The position numbers were made by a program, and so were the translations under genes. Below are positions 1 through 7,697 of a stretch of 64,000 nucleotides of DNA, piece after piece (positions within the stretch are counted from its first letter, which is position 1; each line of letters begins with the position of its first letter). Location of the stretch: positions 1 to 64,000 of the forward strand of contig NZ_JAFEJU010000002.1 in assembly GCF_018555455.1 (NCBI RefSeq), given 5' to 3'. Under the pieces are notes generated by a model, which saw nothing but the letters and a program-made list of their open reading frames with translations, was not told where the DNA came from and searched no databases. Source of the stretch: Bifidobacterium colobi. Its GTDB lineage: Bacteria > Actinomycetota > Actinomycetes > Actinomycetales > Bifidobacteriaceae.

Positions 1-10
1 AACAGAAGAC

Positions 11-127
11 TTGCGGCGGTCACAGCCCAGGGGAGACGCCCGGACCCATTCCGAACCCGGAAGCTAAGGCCTGGCACGGCGATGGTACTGCACCCGACAG
101 GGTGTGGGAGAGTAGCACGCCGCCGCA
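11..127 (+). rRNA. rrf: 5S ribosomal RNA
   Basis: The sequence has the 5S rRNA pattern: terminal helix strands TTGCGGCGG (11-19) and CCGCCGCA (near 120-127), the internal CCGAACCCGGAAGCTAAG block, and a total of about 117 nt. It is the last gene of an rRNA operon whose 16S and 23S genes lie left of the window. Ends are set from the terminal helix and may be off by one or two bases. Confidence 0.93.
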
Positions 128-141
128 TTAACACTTAACGA

Positions 142-185
142 GAGACCCTCGGTCGAGCAACAGCTCCCGAGGGTCCCTGCATTTA
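142..185 (+). terminator. rRNA operon terminator
   Basis: A GC-rich hairpin (arms GACCCTCGG at 144-152 and CCGAGGGTC at 167-175) is followed by a T-containing stretch. It lies 15 bases after the 5S gene. Confidence 0.8.
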
Positions 186-220
186 TTGCGTTTTCTATCC
201 ACAGCATATCCATGCACAGT

Positions 221-271
221 AATGCATAACGCCCCTCAGGAATTCAGCTTCCTGAGGGGCGTTACTGCATT
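221..271. terminator. bidirectional hairpin between the 5S gene and the PucR regulator
   Basis: A perfect 16-bp stem (TAACGCCCCTCAGGAA at 227-242, complement at 249-264) with a 6-nt loop, extended by AATGCA/TGCATT after one unpaired base. It sits between the convergent rRNA operon and the minus-strand regulator, so it could end transcription from both sides. Confidence 0.65.
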
Positions 272-353
272 ATGGCCAATAATCATTTGCTGTGTACGAG
301 GTCATGTACCTCAACTCTGCGCACTCTGCACACGGCTATGCAGCGGTAACCGA

Positions 354-1250
354 CTAAGCGGCCATACGGCCCAATGCAATCGCGCATGAAAGCACGAACG
401 CTTCACGCGGATCAGTCGCATCCCATCCGGTGGACTCAGCGGCACGCTTCAAACGATAACGAATCGTATTCGGATGCACATTCAGCTCCTTAGCCGCCGT
501 CTCCAATGAGCCGCCATACTTGAGGAATGTGGATACCGTCAGTAACGTCGGATCCTGCGGTCCTCCTGATGCCAGACTGCCATAGACCACGTTGACCAGC
601 TCTTCGCGCGCGTCCACATCGCCAATCATGGCTCGTTCAGGAAGTGCATCATCATTGCGCAAAGGACGTGGTATCTGTGGCACTGCCGCAGCCAAAGCCG
701 GTGCCGCCTGCAAACAGAACAACGACGTTCGAATCGAACGCATCGCACCATCCGCACCATTGAGCTGCGGACCTAATGCCAACGGACGCGCATCACTATA
801 TTCCGACGCAATCGTATTGCAAATCACTTCAGGCGTTGCCGCACCAATAGGACGAATCAGTGCCACGACTACCGTATTGGCGGATTTGTCCAGCTTTGCT
901 GACTTATCCACAGACTTATCCACCGCAGTACCGTGCGCGGAACCACCATGCCCAGCAGCTAGCGAAGCGTGCAGCGTATGTTCGGCAGTAATACCGACCC
1001 CACCAAAATCAGACACGATTTTCTCAATGGCTTTACGCGTTCGTGCCGAGGAGCGCGCGGGGTAGCCGGCGATGGCATAGCAGTCGAACTCACCGGTAAA
1101 GCCAAGCAGCGTAAATAGCGACGAGACGCGTTGATCCGACAGCCCATTGAACAGACATTCAAAAAGCACCGTACGTATGCGGTCGGTTGCCGTGGCATCG
1201 GTGGCTCCGGCAACATCCTCTGCGAGAAGATCAAGAAAGTCTGAAGGCAT
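354..1250 (-). CDS. PucR/CdaR-type transcriptional regulator, possible FAS regulator
   Basis: About 298 aa from ATG 1250. The last 60 residues form the PucR C-terminal helix-turn-helix: GGSLETAAKELNVHPNTIRY, then RLKRAAE and a DPREAF segment. The N-terminal part is not a recognisable sensor domain and has a short VDKSVDKSAKLDKSAN repeat at mid-protein. An upstream TTG in frame would overlap the preceding membrane-protein gene, so the internal ATG is preferred, although its ribosome site is weak. The architecture resembles Streptomyces FasR, a PucR-family activator of fatty-acid genes. With birA, the carboxylase and FAS genes just beyond the next gene, control of fatty-acid synthesis is a reasonable but unproven inference. 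Confidence 0.8.
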   Translation of the reverse strand: MPSDFLDLLAEDVAGATDATATDRIRTVLFECLFNGLSDQRVSSLFTLLGFTGEFDCYAIAGYPARSSARTRKAIEKIVSDFGGVGITAEHTLHASLAAGHGGSAHGTAVDKSVDKSAKLDKSANTVVVALIRPIGAATPEVICNTIASEYSDARPLALGPQLNGADGAMRSIRTSLFCLQAAPALAAAVPQIPRPLRNDDALPERAMIGDVDAREELVNVVYGSLASGGPQDPTLLTVSTFLKYGGSLETAAKELNVHPNTIRYRLKRAAESTGWDATDPREAFVLSCAIALGRMAA

Positions 1251-1305
1251 ATCCAATAGTGTAAACCTTGTTACTTGAGTTGCGCGCAGACCATGAGCAT
1301 ATGGC

Positions 1306-3441
1306 TTAGTCCTGAGACTGCACGGCAGCCAGTTCCGCACGCGATTCGCGCCAATAGGTAAGCACCACGAACCCAAAAGCAAAAGCCACGGGCAGCATAT
1401 GACGCTCGAAGTTATTGGCGGGGGCGGTGATCATCACGCCCATCAGCAGAAGCAACGGCATATGCGTCATCAGAGTCAGCCAGCGGCGGCGAATGACCTC
1501 AGCGGCACCAATCAACAGCGTAAGCACCACATAGAAGTTGCCGTGCGTAGGCCAGCCGAGCACCGGAATCCAACCCCAGGACTTGGCAAACCCCGCGATA
1601 TGCTCGCGCCAATCATGGTTGTATGACTTGATCCATACGGAACTTTTCTGCACATAATCGCTGGTCACGTAATACCCCATGGATACGTATGGCTGATCGG
1701 TCACATTGAAGTAGCCGAAGCATTTGGCCATTAACGCGTCAAAGGCAATGACCGGATTGTCTTTGACGATATCCAGCCACGCCTTGTTGAAGTTCGCCAT
1801 GTCATCCGGCGTGACCGTACGCCACTTATAGCTGACCTTCTTGGACTGGATGCCCGAGGATTTCACCGGGTCGGCGTCCTGTTGCGAGTAGGCGTCGGCC
1901 ATCTGGTCCTTGTTGAACACGGGGGAGAGGTTTTCCAACGCTTCCTGGGAGATGCCATCGGGATTGCGCTGCGCCACGCGCGCAATCATCTGCAGCTGCA
2001 CGCCGCGGCTTTCGATGGGATCGCCACCAATGATCATATTCGAGGAGATGGCGTAGGCGATGCCGCCGTGAATCAATACGGTCGGAATAAGCAGCGCGGC
2101 AACGTAGGTGGCCCATCGGCGACGGTCGGCAATGATGGCCAATACGATTTGCAACGCGATGATGTACCACGCGTATTTGGCGGAGATCAGCATTACCGAA
2201 GTGGATACGATAAAGGCAATGAAGCTGTGCCGCGGCAGCTTCACTACCGACTGTACGACTGACGATGGTACCGAGTCTGCTGAACGGTTCTTCCGCGGCT
2301 TGCGCAGATGCCATGCGGCGGCCGGTCTCCACGTCTGGGTGAGCTCATACCAGATGCTGAACCACCAGACGAACGAGAATGCGAACAGTGGCGACTTCGT
2401 CAGCGAAATCGTGGAAAACACGGCCAACGGGCACACCATGAAGAACAGCAGAATCAGGAAGCGAGCTAAACCGCCGGCTTGCGGCGGCGTTGCTGAAGCC
2501 CCGGCACCGGCAGTGGACCCGGCATCGGCAGTGTCGGTTGCGCTCAACCAAGGTCGATTCAGGAAACGATGTGCGGCTGCGGCACAGCAGAATACCGCGA
2601 ACAGCATTTGCAGGGCGGCGAGCACCACAATGCCGGCATCGTTCGAGCCGGTCACATACCGGGAGAATGATGCTGTGGCACCGTAGATCAGTGTCAGCAC
2701 GATATTGTGCTGATCGGTCAGATATGTGGGATTGGACGGCCACATGTAGTGTGCGGTGGGGTAGATGTCCATCGGTACGAACGAGAAGAACCCGATGTAG
2801 GGCTGCTTCAATCCCGTCCATTGATTCCAAGCCCAGCTGAATTCGCGGATCTGCGAGCGAACATCCGCACCGAACGCGGCCAACAGCGTGGTGGGAATCC
2901 ATAGCCAGCCGACGAAGAACACCAGCAGGAGTTTCCAGAACCGATTCGTGCCGCGGATGAGCCAGCGATTACAGAAAAGCAGCGCGCGTGCCGTGCCTGT
3001 GGCAATCTGCTGGCGGGAGATATGGAATCGGGCTGCACGTTTGCGTGTGCCGTCATCATCAGCCATATGCTGACTTTCAACAGTCTCGGCGTGCGCAAAA
3101 AACTGCTGAACTGCCTCGTGCAGGCGTGCGCTGAGTTTGGCAGGCAGCGCGCGGCCGAGCTCAGCGAATCGAACGCAGCCAAGAATAATGCCGATATAGA
3201 TGATGAACGAACCGATGAAGATTGCGGTGTTCGCCCAGTTCCAGTGCGCGATGGTACCGGTTTCGAAATCCCAGTACAGCGGTCCGACTGCCGTGCACAG
3301 CGATAACCATAGGCAAGCCAATACCGCCAGTGTCCAGCGCGCGATACTGCCGATGCGGGCGAATCGTGAACTGCTTCGTTGGTTGCTCGCCGAGGAAGGG
3401 TGGCTTGCGGCGGCAGACTTGGATATGGCTGGTGACGTCAT
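1306..3441 (-). CDS. DUF6020-like polytopic membrane protein
   Basis: About 711 aa. An N-terminal basic, Ser-rich segment is followed by many hydrophobic helices (for example WTLAVLACLWLSLCTAVGPL, TAIFIGSFIIYIGIILGCV and FLILLFFMVCPLAVF), a long hydrophilic extracytoplasmic region near the C-terminus and two closing helices. The pattern resembles actinobacterial DUF6020 proteins, possibly glycosyltransferase-like membrane proteins; the function is not known. ATG 3441 is chosen; ATG 3462 and a TTG at 3480 are alternatives, none with a strong ribosome site. The stop at 1306 lies 56 bases before the PucR regulator start, so the two may be co-transcribed. Confidence 0.75.
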   Translation of the reverse strand: MTSPAISKSAAASHPSSASNQRSSSRFARIGSIARWTLAVLACLWLSLCTAVGPLYWDFETGTIAHWNWANTAIFIGSFIIYIGIILGCVRFAELGRALPAKLSARLHEAVQQFFAHAETVESQHMADDDGTRKRAARFHISRQQIATGTARALLFCNRWLIRGTNRFWKLLLVFFVGWLWIPTTLLAAFGADVRSQIREFSWAWNQWTGLKQPYIGFFSFVPMDIYPTAHYMWPSNPTYLTDQHNIVLTLIYGATASFSRYVTGSNDAGIVVLAALQMLFAVFCCAAAAHRFLNRPWLSATDTADAGSTAGAGASATPPQAGGLARFLILLFFMVCPLAVFSTISLTKSPLFAFSFVWWFSIWYELTQTWRPAAAWHLRKPRKNRSADSVPSSVVQSVVKLPRHSFIAFIVSTSVMLISAKYAWYIIALQIVLAIIADRRRWATYVAALLIPTVLIHGGIAYAISSNMIIGGDPIESRGVQLQMIARVAQRNPDGISQEALENLSPVFNKDQMADAYSQQDADPVKSSGIQSKKVSYKWRTVTPDDMANFNKAWLDIVKDNPVIAFDALMAKCFGYFNVTDQPYVSMGYYVTSDYVQKSSVWIKSYNHDWREHIAGFAKSWGWIPVLGWPTHGNFYVVLTLLIGAAEVIRRRWLTLMTHMPLLLLMGVMITAPANNFERHMLPVAFAFGFVVLTYWRESRAELAAVQSQD

Positions 3442-3540
3442 GTGAGTCAATGGTAGCCGCATACGCGAACGGCAAGGCAATCAACGTGTGAGTCACAAGA
3501 TGACTGCGGCAAGCATAGCAGTGGACCGTACGCCTGTGCG

Positions 3541-3574
3541 AATGCAGTGCGATTGCAGTGCGATTGCAGTGCGA
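3541..3574. repeat. 11-bp tandem repeat, three units
   Basis: Three consecutive units of the form ATTGCAGTGCG; the first starts AATGC, and the third runs into ATCGCGG. It lies between the divergent membrane-protein and birA genes. No function is evident. Confidence 0.75.
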
Positions 3575-3663
3575 TCGCGGCAGGTGTGCTGTCGAAGATG
3601 AGGGAGTCCGCTATACAGTGCAGTGCAGCGGGCGTGTGGTGGAGCGTCGAGGCCTGTGACTTT

Positions 3664-3685
3664 GCTCACGCTGTGAGCGTTCACA
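3664..3685. promoter_or_regulatory. overlapping palindromes upstream of birA
   Basis: GCTCAC-GCT-GTGAGC (3664-3678) overlaps TGTGA-GCGT-TCACA (3672-3685). They lie about 25 bases upstream of a promoter-like pair, so they are candidate regulator sites. The protein that might bind is unknown. Confidence 0.4.
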
Positions 3686-3707
3686 TGGTGCTGATGCTGG
3701 TAAAACC

Positions 3708-3736
3708 TTGATTTTGAGCCGTTTTCGTGGGATTAT
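3708..3736 (+). promoter_or_regulatory. candidate birA promoter
   Basis: TTGATT (3708-3713) and GATTAT (3731-3736) are separated by 17 bases, about 40 bases before the birA start. Confidence 0.4.
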
Positions 3737-3775
3737 TGGACTCTTCGGCATCCATGATGCGGTAACGTTTTGCTC

Positions 3776-4690
3776 ATGATGCTTGCACTACAGACCACGA
3801 AACCTCAATTGCCGAAAACCGAGGCTATCGCGAATCGAATCGTCAGCGTTGCCGAAGTCGATTCCACCAATGCGCTTGCAGCACAGATGATTGCGGACGG
3901 TTCGCTGGCATTGCCGTCTTCGGCGGCCGGTTCCGATGCCGAGCGACTGCCGGTCGCCGTGGTGGTCGCTGATCGTCAGGTTGCCGGGCGCGGGCGCAAT
4001 GGTCACTCTTGGATCAGCCAGCCGGGATGCTGTTCGACGATTTCCTATGTGGTACGCATCCCGCGGGCTGTGGCTTTGGATCCGTCGGTGAACGGCTGGC
4101 TGCAAATGATCGCCGGCCTGGCCACAGTGGACGCGTTGAACGGCATGATTGAGGAATCTGGTGCTTCGATGATTGATTCGGCGCATTTCCTGGAGCTTAA
4201 ATGGCCGAACGATGTGTTTTGCCATGGATTGAAGCTCGGCGGACTGTTGTCTGAAGTGGTGATGATTCCTGATGCTGACGGCGGCGCTGCCGGAAGCGAT
4301 GATGATGTGGCGCTGGTGTTCGGCGTCGGATTGAATCTGGCATTGGATCCCAGCAGACTGCCTACTGCGAAATCCACATCATTGCAGTTACACGCCACTG
4401 GTCTGCCCTCGTTCGATGCAATGCAGGATGCGGTGGCCGCACGCGAGGTCGAGGGATTGGGAACACGTTTGGCGAAGTTCATCGCGGATCCGCACGGGCA
4501 GGCCGAACTGCTGCGCGCTGAGATGAAGGCTATTTGCTGGGCACGCGGCCGTGAAGTCGAGGCGCATTTCACCGACGGATCCACGTTGGTTGGCAAGGCC
4601 ATCGGGCTTGATGACGATGCATCATTGGTGCTGCATACGCCAGACGGAGTGGATCATATTGTGCACACTGCGGACGTGGGTGTGCTCTAA
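3776..4690 (+). CDS. birA: biotin--[acetyl-CoA-carboxylase] ligase
   Basis: About 304 aa. It activates biotin with ATP and transfers it to the carboxyl carrier lysine of acyl-CoA carboxylase. The biotin/adenylate loop GRGRNG and the LKWPNDV motif are present, followed by GVGLNL and a small C-terminal SH3-like domain. There is no N-terminal helix-turn-helix, so this is a class I ligase and cannot itself be the classical BirA repressor. ATG 3776 or 3779 are the likely starts; an in-frame TTG lies at 3770. The two neighbours downstream are the biotin importer and the biotinylated subunit, which fits the role. Confidence 0.93.
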   Translation: MMLALQTTKPQLPKTEAIANRIVSVAEVDSTNALAAQMIADGSLALPSSAAGSDAERLPVAVVVADRQVAGRGRNGHSWISQPGCCSTISYVVRIPRAVALDPSVNGWLQMIAGLATVDALNGMIEESGASMIDSAHFLELKWPNDVFCHGLKLGGLLSEVVMIPDADGGAAGSDDDVALVFGVGLNLALDPSRLPTAKSTSLQLHATGLPSFDAMQDAVAAREVEGLGTRLAKFIADPHGQAELLRAEMKAICWARGREVEAHFTDGSTLVGKAIGLDDDASLVLHTPDGVDHIVHTADVGVL

Positions 4691-4698
4691 GTACGCAA

Positions 4699-4753
4699 CG
4701 GTTCCCGAATTTCTCTCACTGACGATGCGTCAGTGAGAGAAATTCGGGAACCG
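4699..4753. terminator. long palindrome between birA and bioY (repeat family A, copy 1)
   Basis: A perfect 26-bp stem with a 3-nt loop. The core is TCCCGAATTTCTCTCACTGA; the outermost bases are CGGT on the left and ACCG on the right. It lies between two convergent genes and probably ends both transcripts. Further copies occur at 19001-19059 and 36577-36633. Confidence 0.75.
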
Positions 4754-4758
4754 AATGA

Positions 4759-5358
4759 TTAGCGGCTGAGCTTGGTCAAGCCTGCGGCAGCCGCGGCGGC
4801 GACCACAGCCTTGACGATGTCGCCGAGAACGAAGCCCATCGAAGCCAGTGCCACGGCTGCAATCGGAGCGCCGGTCAGTGCGGATTGCACAAGGAAACCG
4901 AACGCGTACACTACGGCAACGCCGCCGATGATGGTGGCGAACAGGTAGCGGGCCGTAGTCAGTGCCGCGGCAGTCAGCGACGACGTATCCGCCTTGCCGC
5001 GCAGCAGCGCGATGACGATGGCGCCCGGAAGGAATCCGAAGATGAAGCCAGCGCTCGGGCCGACCAGAGCCATTGTGGAAGCGCCGCCGGCGAACACCGG
5101 CAGTCCGGCTGCTCCGGCTGCGATGTACAGAGCCAAAGCGGAACCCGCCTGTCGCCAGGTCAGCATCAGGCCGGCGAGCATCACCACGAACGTCTGCAGG
5201 GTGATCGGAACCGGGGTGCCCGGGATCGGAATCTCGCCGGCTGCAGCCGAAAGCCAAAGCAGTGCAGCGAAGAGCACCGGCTTCCAGGAGACTGCGGTTG
5301 CGCGACGAATCAGTGAAGCGGCGCTGGTGGCCGGTGCTGCGGTGTGTGAAGTCTGCAT
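4759..5358 (-). CDS. bioY: biotin transporter BioY (substrate-binding S component)
   Basis: 199 aa. BioY is the membrane S component of energy-coupling factor biotin uptake, acting alone or with a shared energizing module elsewhere. The sequence has the BioY signature region IPIPGTPVPITLQTFVVML near residues 45-65, about six hydrophobic helices, and the GPSAGFIFGF segment. ATG 5358 is chosen because AAGGGGAA lies 7-9 bases upstream; an in-frame extension to 5553 runs through the control region and is unlikely to be coding. The gene is divergent from the biotinylated carboxylase subunit. Confidence 0.93.
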   Translation of the reverse strand: MQTSHTAAPATSAASLIRRATAVSWKPVLFAALLWLSAAAGEIPIPGTPVPITLQTFVVMLAGLMLTWRQAGSALALYIAAGAAGLPVFAGGASTMALVGPSAGFIFGFLPGAIVIALLRGKADTSSLTAAALTTARYLFATIIGGVAVVYAFGFLVQSALTGAPIAAVALASMGFVLGDIVKAVVAAAAAAGLTKLSR

Positions 5359-5429
5359 GATGGTTTCCCCTTGGTTGCGTAATGCGCATGCGGTACTGGT
5401 TGGTGCCGCATTGTCGCGATGTGAGATGC

Positions 5430-5478
5430 GGATGTCTTGCCGACTTGCTGAGTGAGGAAGCTCATCGGCAAGACATCC
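5430..5478 (-). promoter_or_regulatory. stem-loop in the bioY leader
   Basis: A perfect 14-bp stem, GGATGTCTTGCCGA (5430-5443) with TCGGCAAGACATCC (5465-5478), around a 21-nt loop, about 70 bases before the bioY start. No run of T follows on the minus strand, so it is not an obvious terminator. It may control bioY expression. Confidence 0.55.
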
Positions 5479-5576
5479 ATGCTGGAGCCTTTCCCAACTG
5501 TGATTGCCATCGTACGAGTGTGCGGTTTCGTGCGGTTTCGTATGGAAATACAAAAAACCATTATTGTTTTTATTTG

Positions 5577-5608
5577 AAGTTGACGAACAATGCAGTAAAT
5601 GTCAACTT
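5577..5608. promoter_or_regulatory. wide-spaced dyad in the bioY/carboxylase control region
   Basis: AAGTTGAC (5577-5584) and GTCAACTT (5601-5608) form an 8-bp inverted repeat with a 16-bp spacer. Spacing and bases recall the BirA-type operator (about TTGTAAAC, 14-16 bases, GTTTACAA). It sits between the divergent bioY and carboxylase genes and overlaps possible -35 elements on both strands. The local BirA has no DNA-binding domain, so a separate regulator would be needed. Confidence 0.5.
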
Positions 5609-5789
5609 TGATTGATTGGTGAGCGGCATGCTGAAAACGGCGTAATACTGCGGTTTTGCAGGCTGCGTACTTGCCGGTTACGTAAGGGGAACTTACGCAG
5701 GCGTTTGTTTGGCCTCTACAAAACGGGATGAAAGCTTTTGTTCGCATAGGGGTTGCCGGATTTCGTCATCAAGGGGACAATCTGACGAT

Positions 5790-7697
5790 ATGACTCAAAG
5801 TGTCAAGAAATTACTGATTGCGAACCGAGGTGAAATCGCCCTTCGCGTGGTGCGCACGGCCAAGGAGATGGGGATCTCCACGGTGGCCGTGTATGCCGAA
5901 CAGGACCGCAACAGCCGCTACGTGGACATGGCGGATGAAGCCTACCTGCTTTCCGGCGACACCTATAAGGACACGTACCTCAACGAAGACCTGCTCATCG
6001 ATATCCTGCACCGCTCCGGCGCAAACGCCGTGCACCCCGGCTACGGTTTCCTTTCCGAGGTGCCGAGCTTCGCGCAGAAGGTCGAGGATGCCGGTGCAAT
6101 TTGGGTAGGTCCGCACCACACCGCACTCGTGGACCTTGGCGACAAGATCACCGCGCGACGCGTGGCATTGCGCGCCAAGGTGCCGCCGGTGCCCGGCATC
6201 TCCGAGCCGGTGACCGACGTGCGTACACTGCTCGACTTCGCGCACACGCATGGCTATCCGATCATGATGAAGCGCACCGATGGCGGCGGCGGCCACGGCA
6301 TCACCGTGGTGTATGACGACGAGGAGCTGCGTCGCTTCTACATGAACCATGATGCCTTGCAGGGCGGCGACCTCAACGAATACTTCATCGAGAAATTCGT
6401 GGACAAGGCTCGCCATGTGGAAACCCAGTCCGGACGCGATTCGCACGGCAATTTCACTGTGTATTCCACGCGCGACTGCTCGCTGCAGCGCCGCAACCAG
6501 AAGCTCGTGGAAGAGGCGCCCGCCCCATTCCTGACCGAGGAAGTCGTCGCCACGTTGGAGGAATACTCCCGTCGGCTTTTCACCACCGTGGACTATGTGG
6601 GTCTTGGCACCTGTGAATTCATGGTGACGCCGAACGGCAAAGTCTATTTCCTGGAAGTGAATCCTCGACTGCAGGTGGAACATACCGTCTCCGAAGAAGT
6701 CAGCGGTCTTGATCTGGTGCGCGAACAGTTGGTCATCGCCTCCGGCGGCGAGCTGACCCGTGCTCCCGAACCCGGTGGCCACAGCTTCGAGCTGCGCATC
6801 ACCAGTGAGGATCCGGCCACCAACCTGACTCCCGGTTCCGGCACGCTCGAAAAGATTCAATGGCCGGCAGGCCCTGGCGTGCGCATCGACACCGGTGTGG
6901 AGCAGGGCGACACGATCTCCCCGAAATTCGATTCGATGATGGGCAAGGTCATCGTCACCGCGCAGAACCGTCTCGACGCCGTGGCCCGTGTGCGCCGCGT
7001 GCTCGACGAATTGGTGATCGAGGGTGTGCCCACGCCGATTCCGCTGTACAAGGAAATCTTCCGCAACGATGACTTCACCGCCGAACACGGTCATCCGTTC
7101 TCGGTGACCACCAAGTGGCTGGAGCGCACGTACCTGAACCGTACGCCTGATTCGGCTCGCGCCGGCCAGCCGGCATCATTGGGCGCCACCGCCGCAGGTG
7201 CACCGGGTGCCGCCGCAAACCAGCCGGATAAGACCAAGTCCGAGACGTTCGTCATCGAAATGAACGATCGGCGCGTCAAGCTCACCGTGCCGCTGGACAT
7301 CGTGGAGAACCTAACCGGTTCCGCCCGTGCCCGCAATGCCAAGCGCCCGACCCAGCCATTGCGCGGCGCCGGATTGCATAACGTGGCATCGGCCGCGGCC
7401 AAAGTCAACGATGGCGCCAAATCCGGCATCATCGCCTCCCCGATGCAGGCCGTGGTCACGCGCATCAACGTGTCCGAAGGCCAGCAGGTGGCCAAGGGCG
7501 ATCTTCTGGTGGTGCTCGAATCCATGAAGATGGAGAACTATGTGTACGCGCCTGCAGCCGGCGAAGTCAAGAAGATCTTCGTCAGTCCGGCCGACGGCGT
7601 GGAAGCCGGCGACACGTTGGTCACGCTCGACGTGACTGGCGGCAAGGTCCCATCAACGGGAGCCAATCCGGTGAAGGAAGGCGGCAAGAATGACTGA
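5790..7697 (+). CDS. acyl-CoA carboxylase alpha subunit (biotin carboxylase + biotin carrier)
   Basis: 635 aa. It carboxylates its own biotin with ATP and bicarbonate and supplies carboxyl groups for malonyl-CoA synthesis. Order: biotin carboxylase N-terminal domain (KKLLIANRGEIALRVVRTA near residue 6), ATP-grasp domain with MMKRTDGGGGHG, ATP-grasp metal region FLEVNPRLQVEHTVSEE, C-terminal carboxylase domain, a linker, and a biotinyl domain with the ESMKMEN motif (Lys 580). ATG 5790 follows AAGGGGA and matches the family start; an in-frame upstream extension is non-coding leader. It overlaps the next gene by 8 bases, so the two are translationally coupled. It resembles mycobacterial AccA3. 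Confidence 0.94.
   Translation: MTQSVKKLLIANRGEIALRVVRTAKEMGISTVAVYAEQDRNSRYVDMADEAYLLSGDTYKDTYLNEDLLIDILHRSGANAVHPGYGFLSEVPSFAQKVEDAGAIWVGPHHTALVDLGDKITARRVALRAKVPPVPGISEPVTDVRTLLDFAHTHGYPIMMKRTDGGGGHGITVVYDDEELRRFYMNHDALQGGDLNEYFIEKFVDKARHVETQSGRDSHGNFTVYSTRDCSLQRRNQKLVEEAPAPFLTEEVVATLEEYSRRLFTTVDYVGLGTCEFMVTPNGKVYFLEVNPRLQVEHTVSEEVSGLDLVREQLVIASGGELTRAPEPGGHSFELRITSEDPATNLTPGSGTLEKIQWPAGPGVRIDTGVEQGDTISPKFDSMMGKVIVTAQNRLDAVARVRRVLDELVIEGVPTPIPLYKEIFRNDDFTAEHGHPFSVTTKWLERTYLNRTPDSARAGQPASLGATAAGAPGAAANQPDKTKSETFVIEMNDRRVKLTVPLDIVENLTGSARARNAKRPTQPLRGAGLHNVASAAAKVNDGAKSGIIASPMQAVVTRINVSEGQQVAKGDLLVVLESMKMENYVYAPAAGEVKKIFVSPADGVEAGDTLVTLDVTGGKVPSTGANPVKEGGKND

Noticed and set aside
3493..3684. 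63-codon minus-strand frame in the birA upstream region
   Set aside because: It contains the 11-bp tandem repeats, lacks a ribosome site and shows no recognisable motif.
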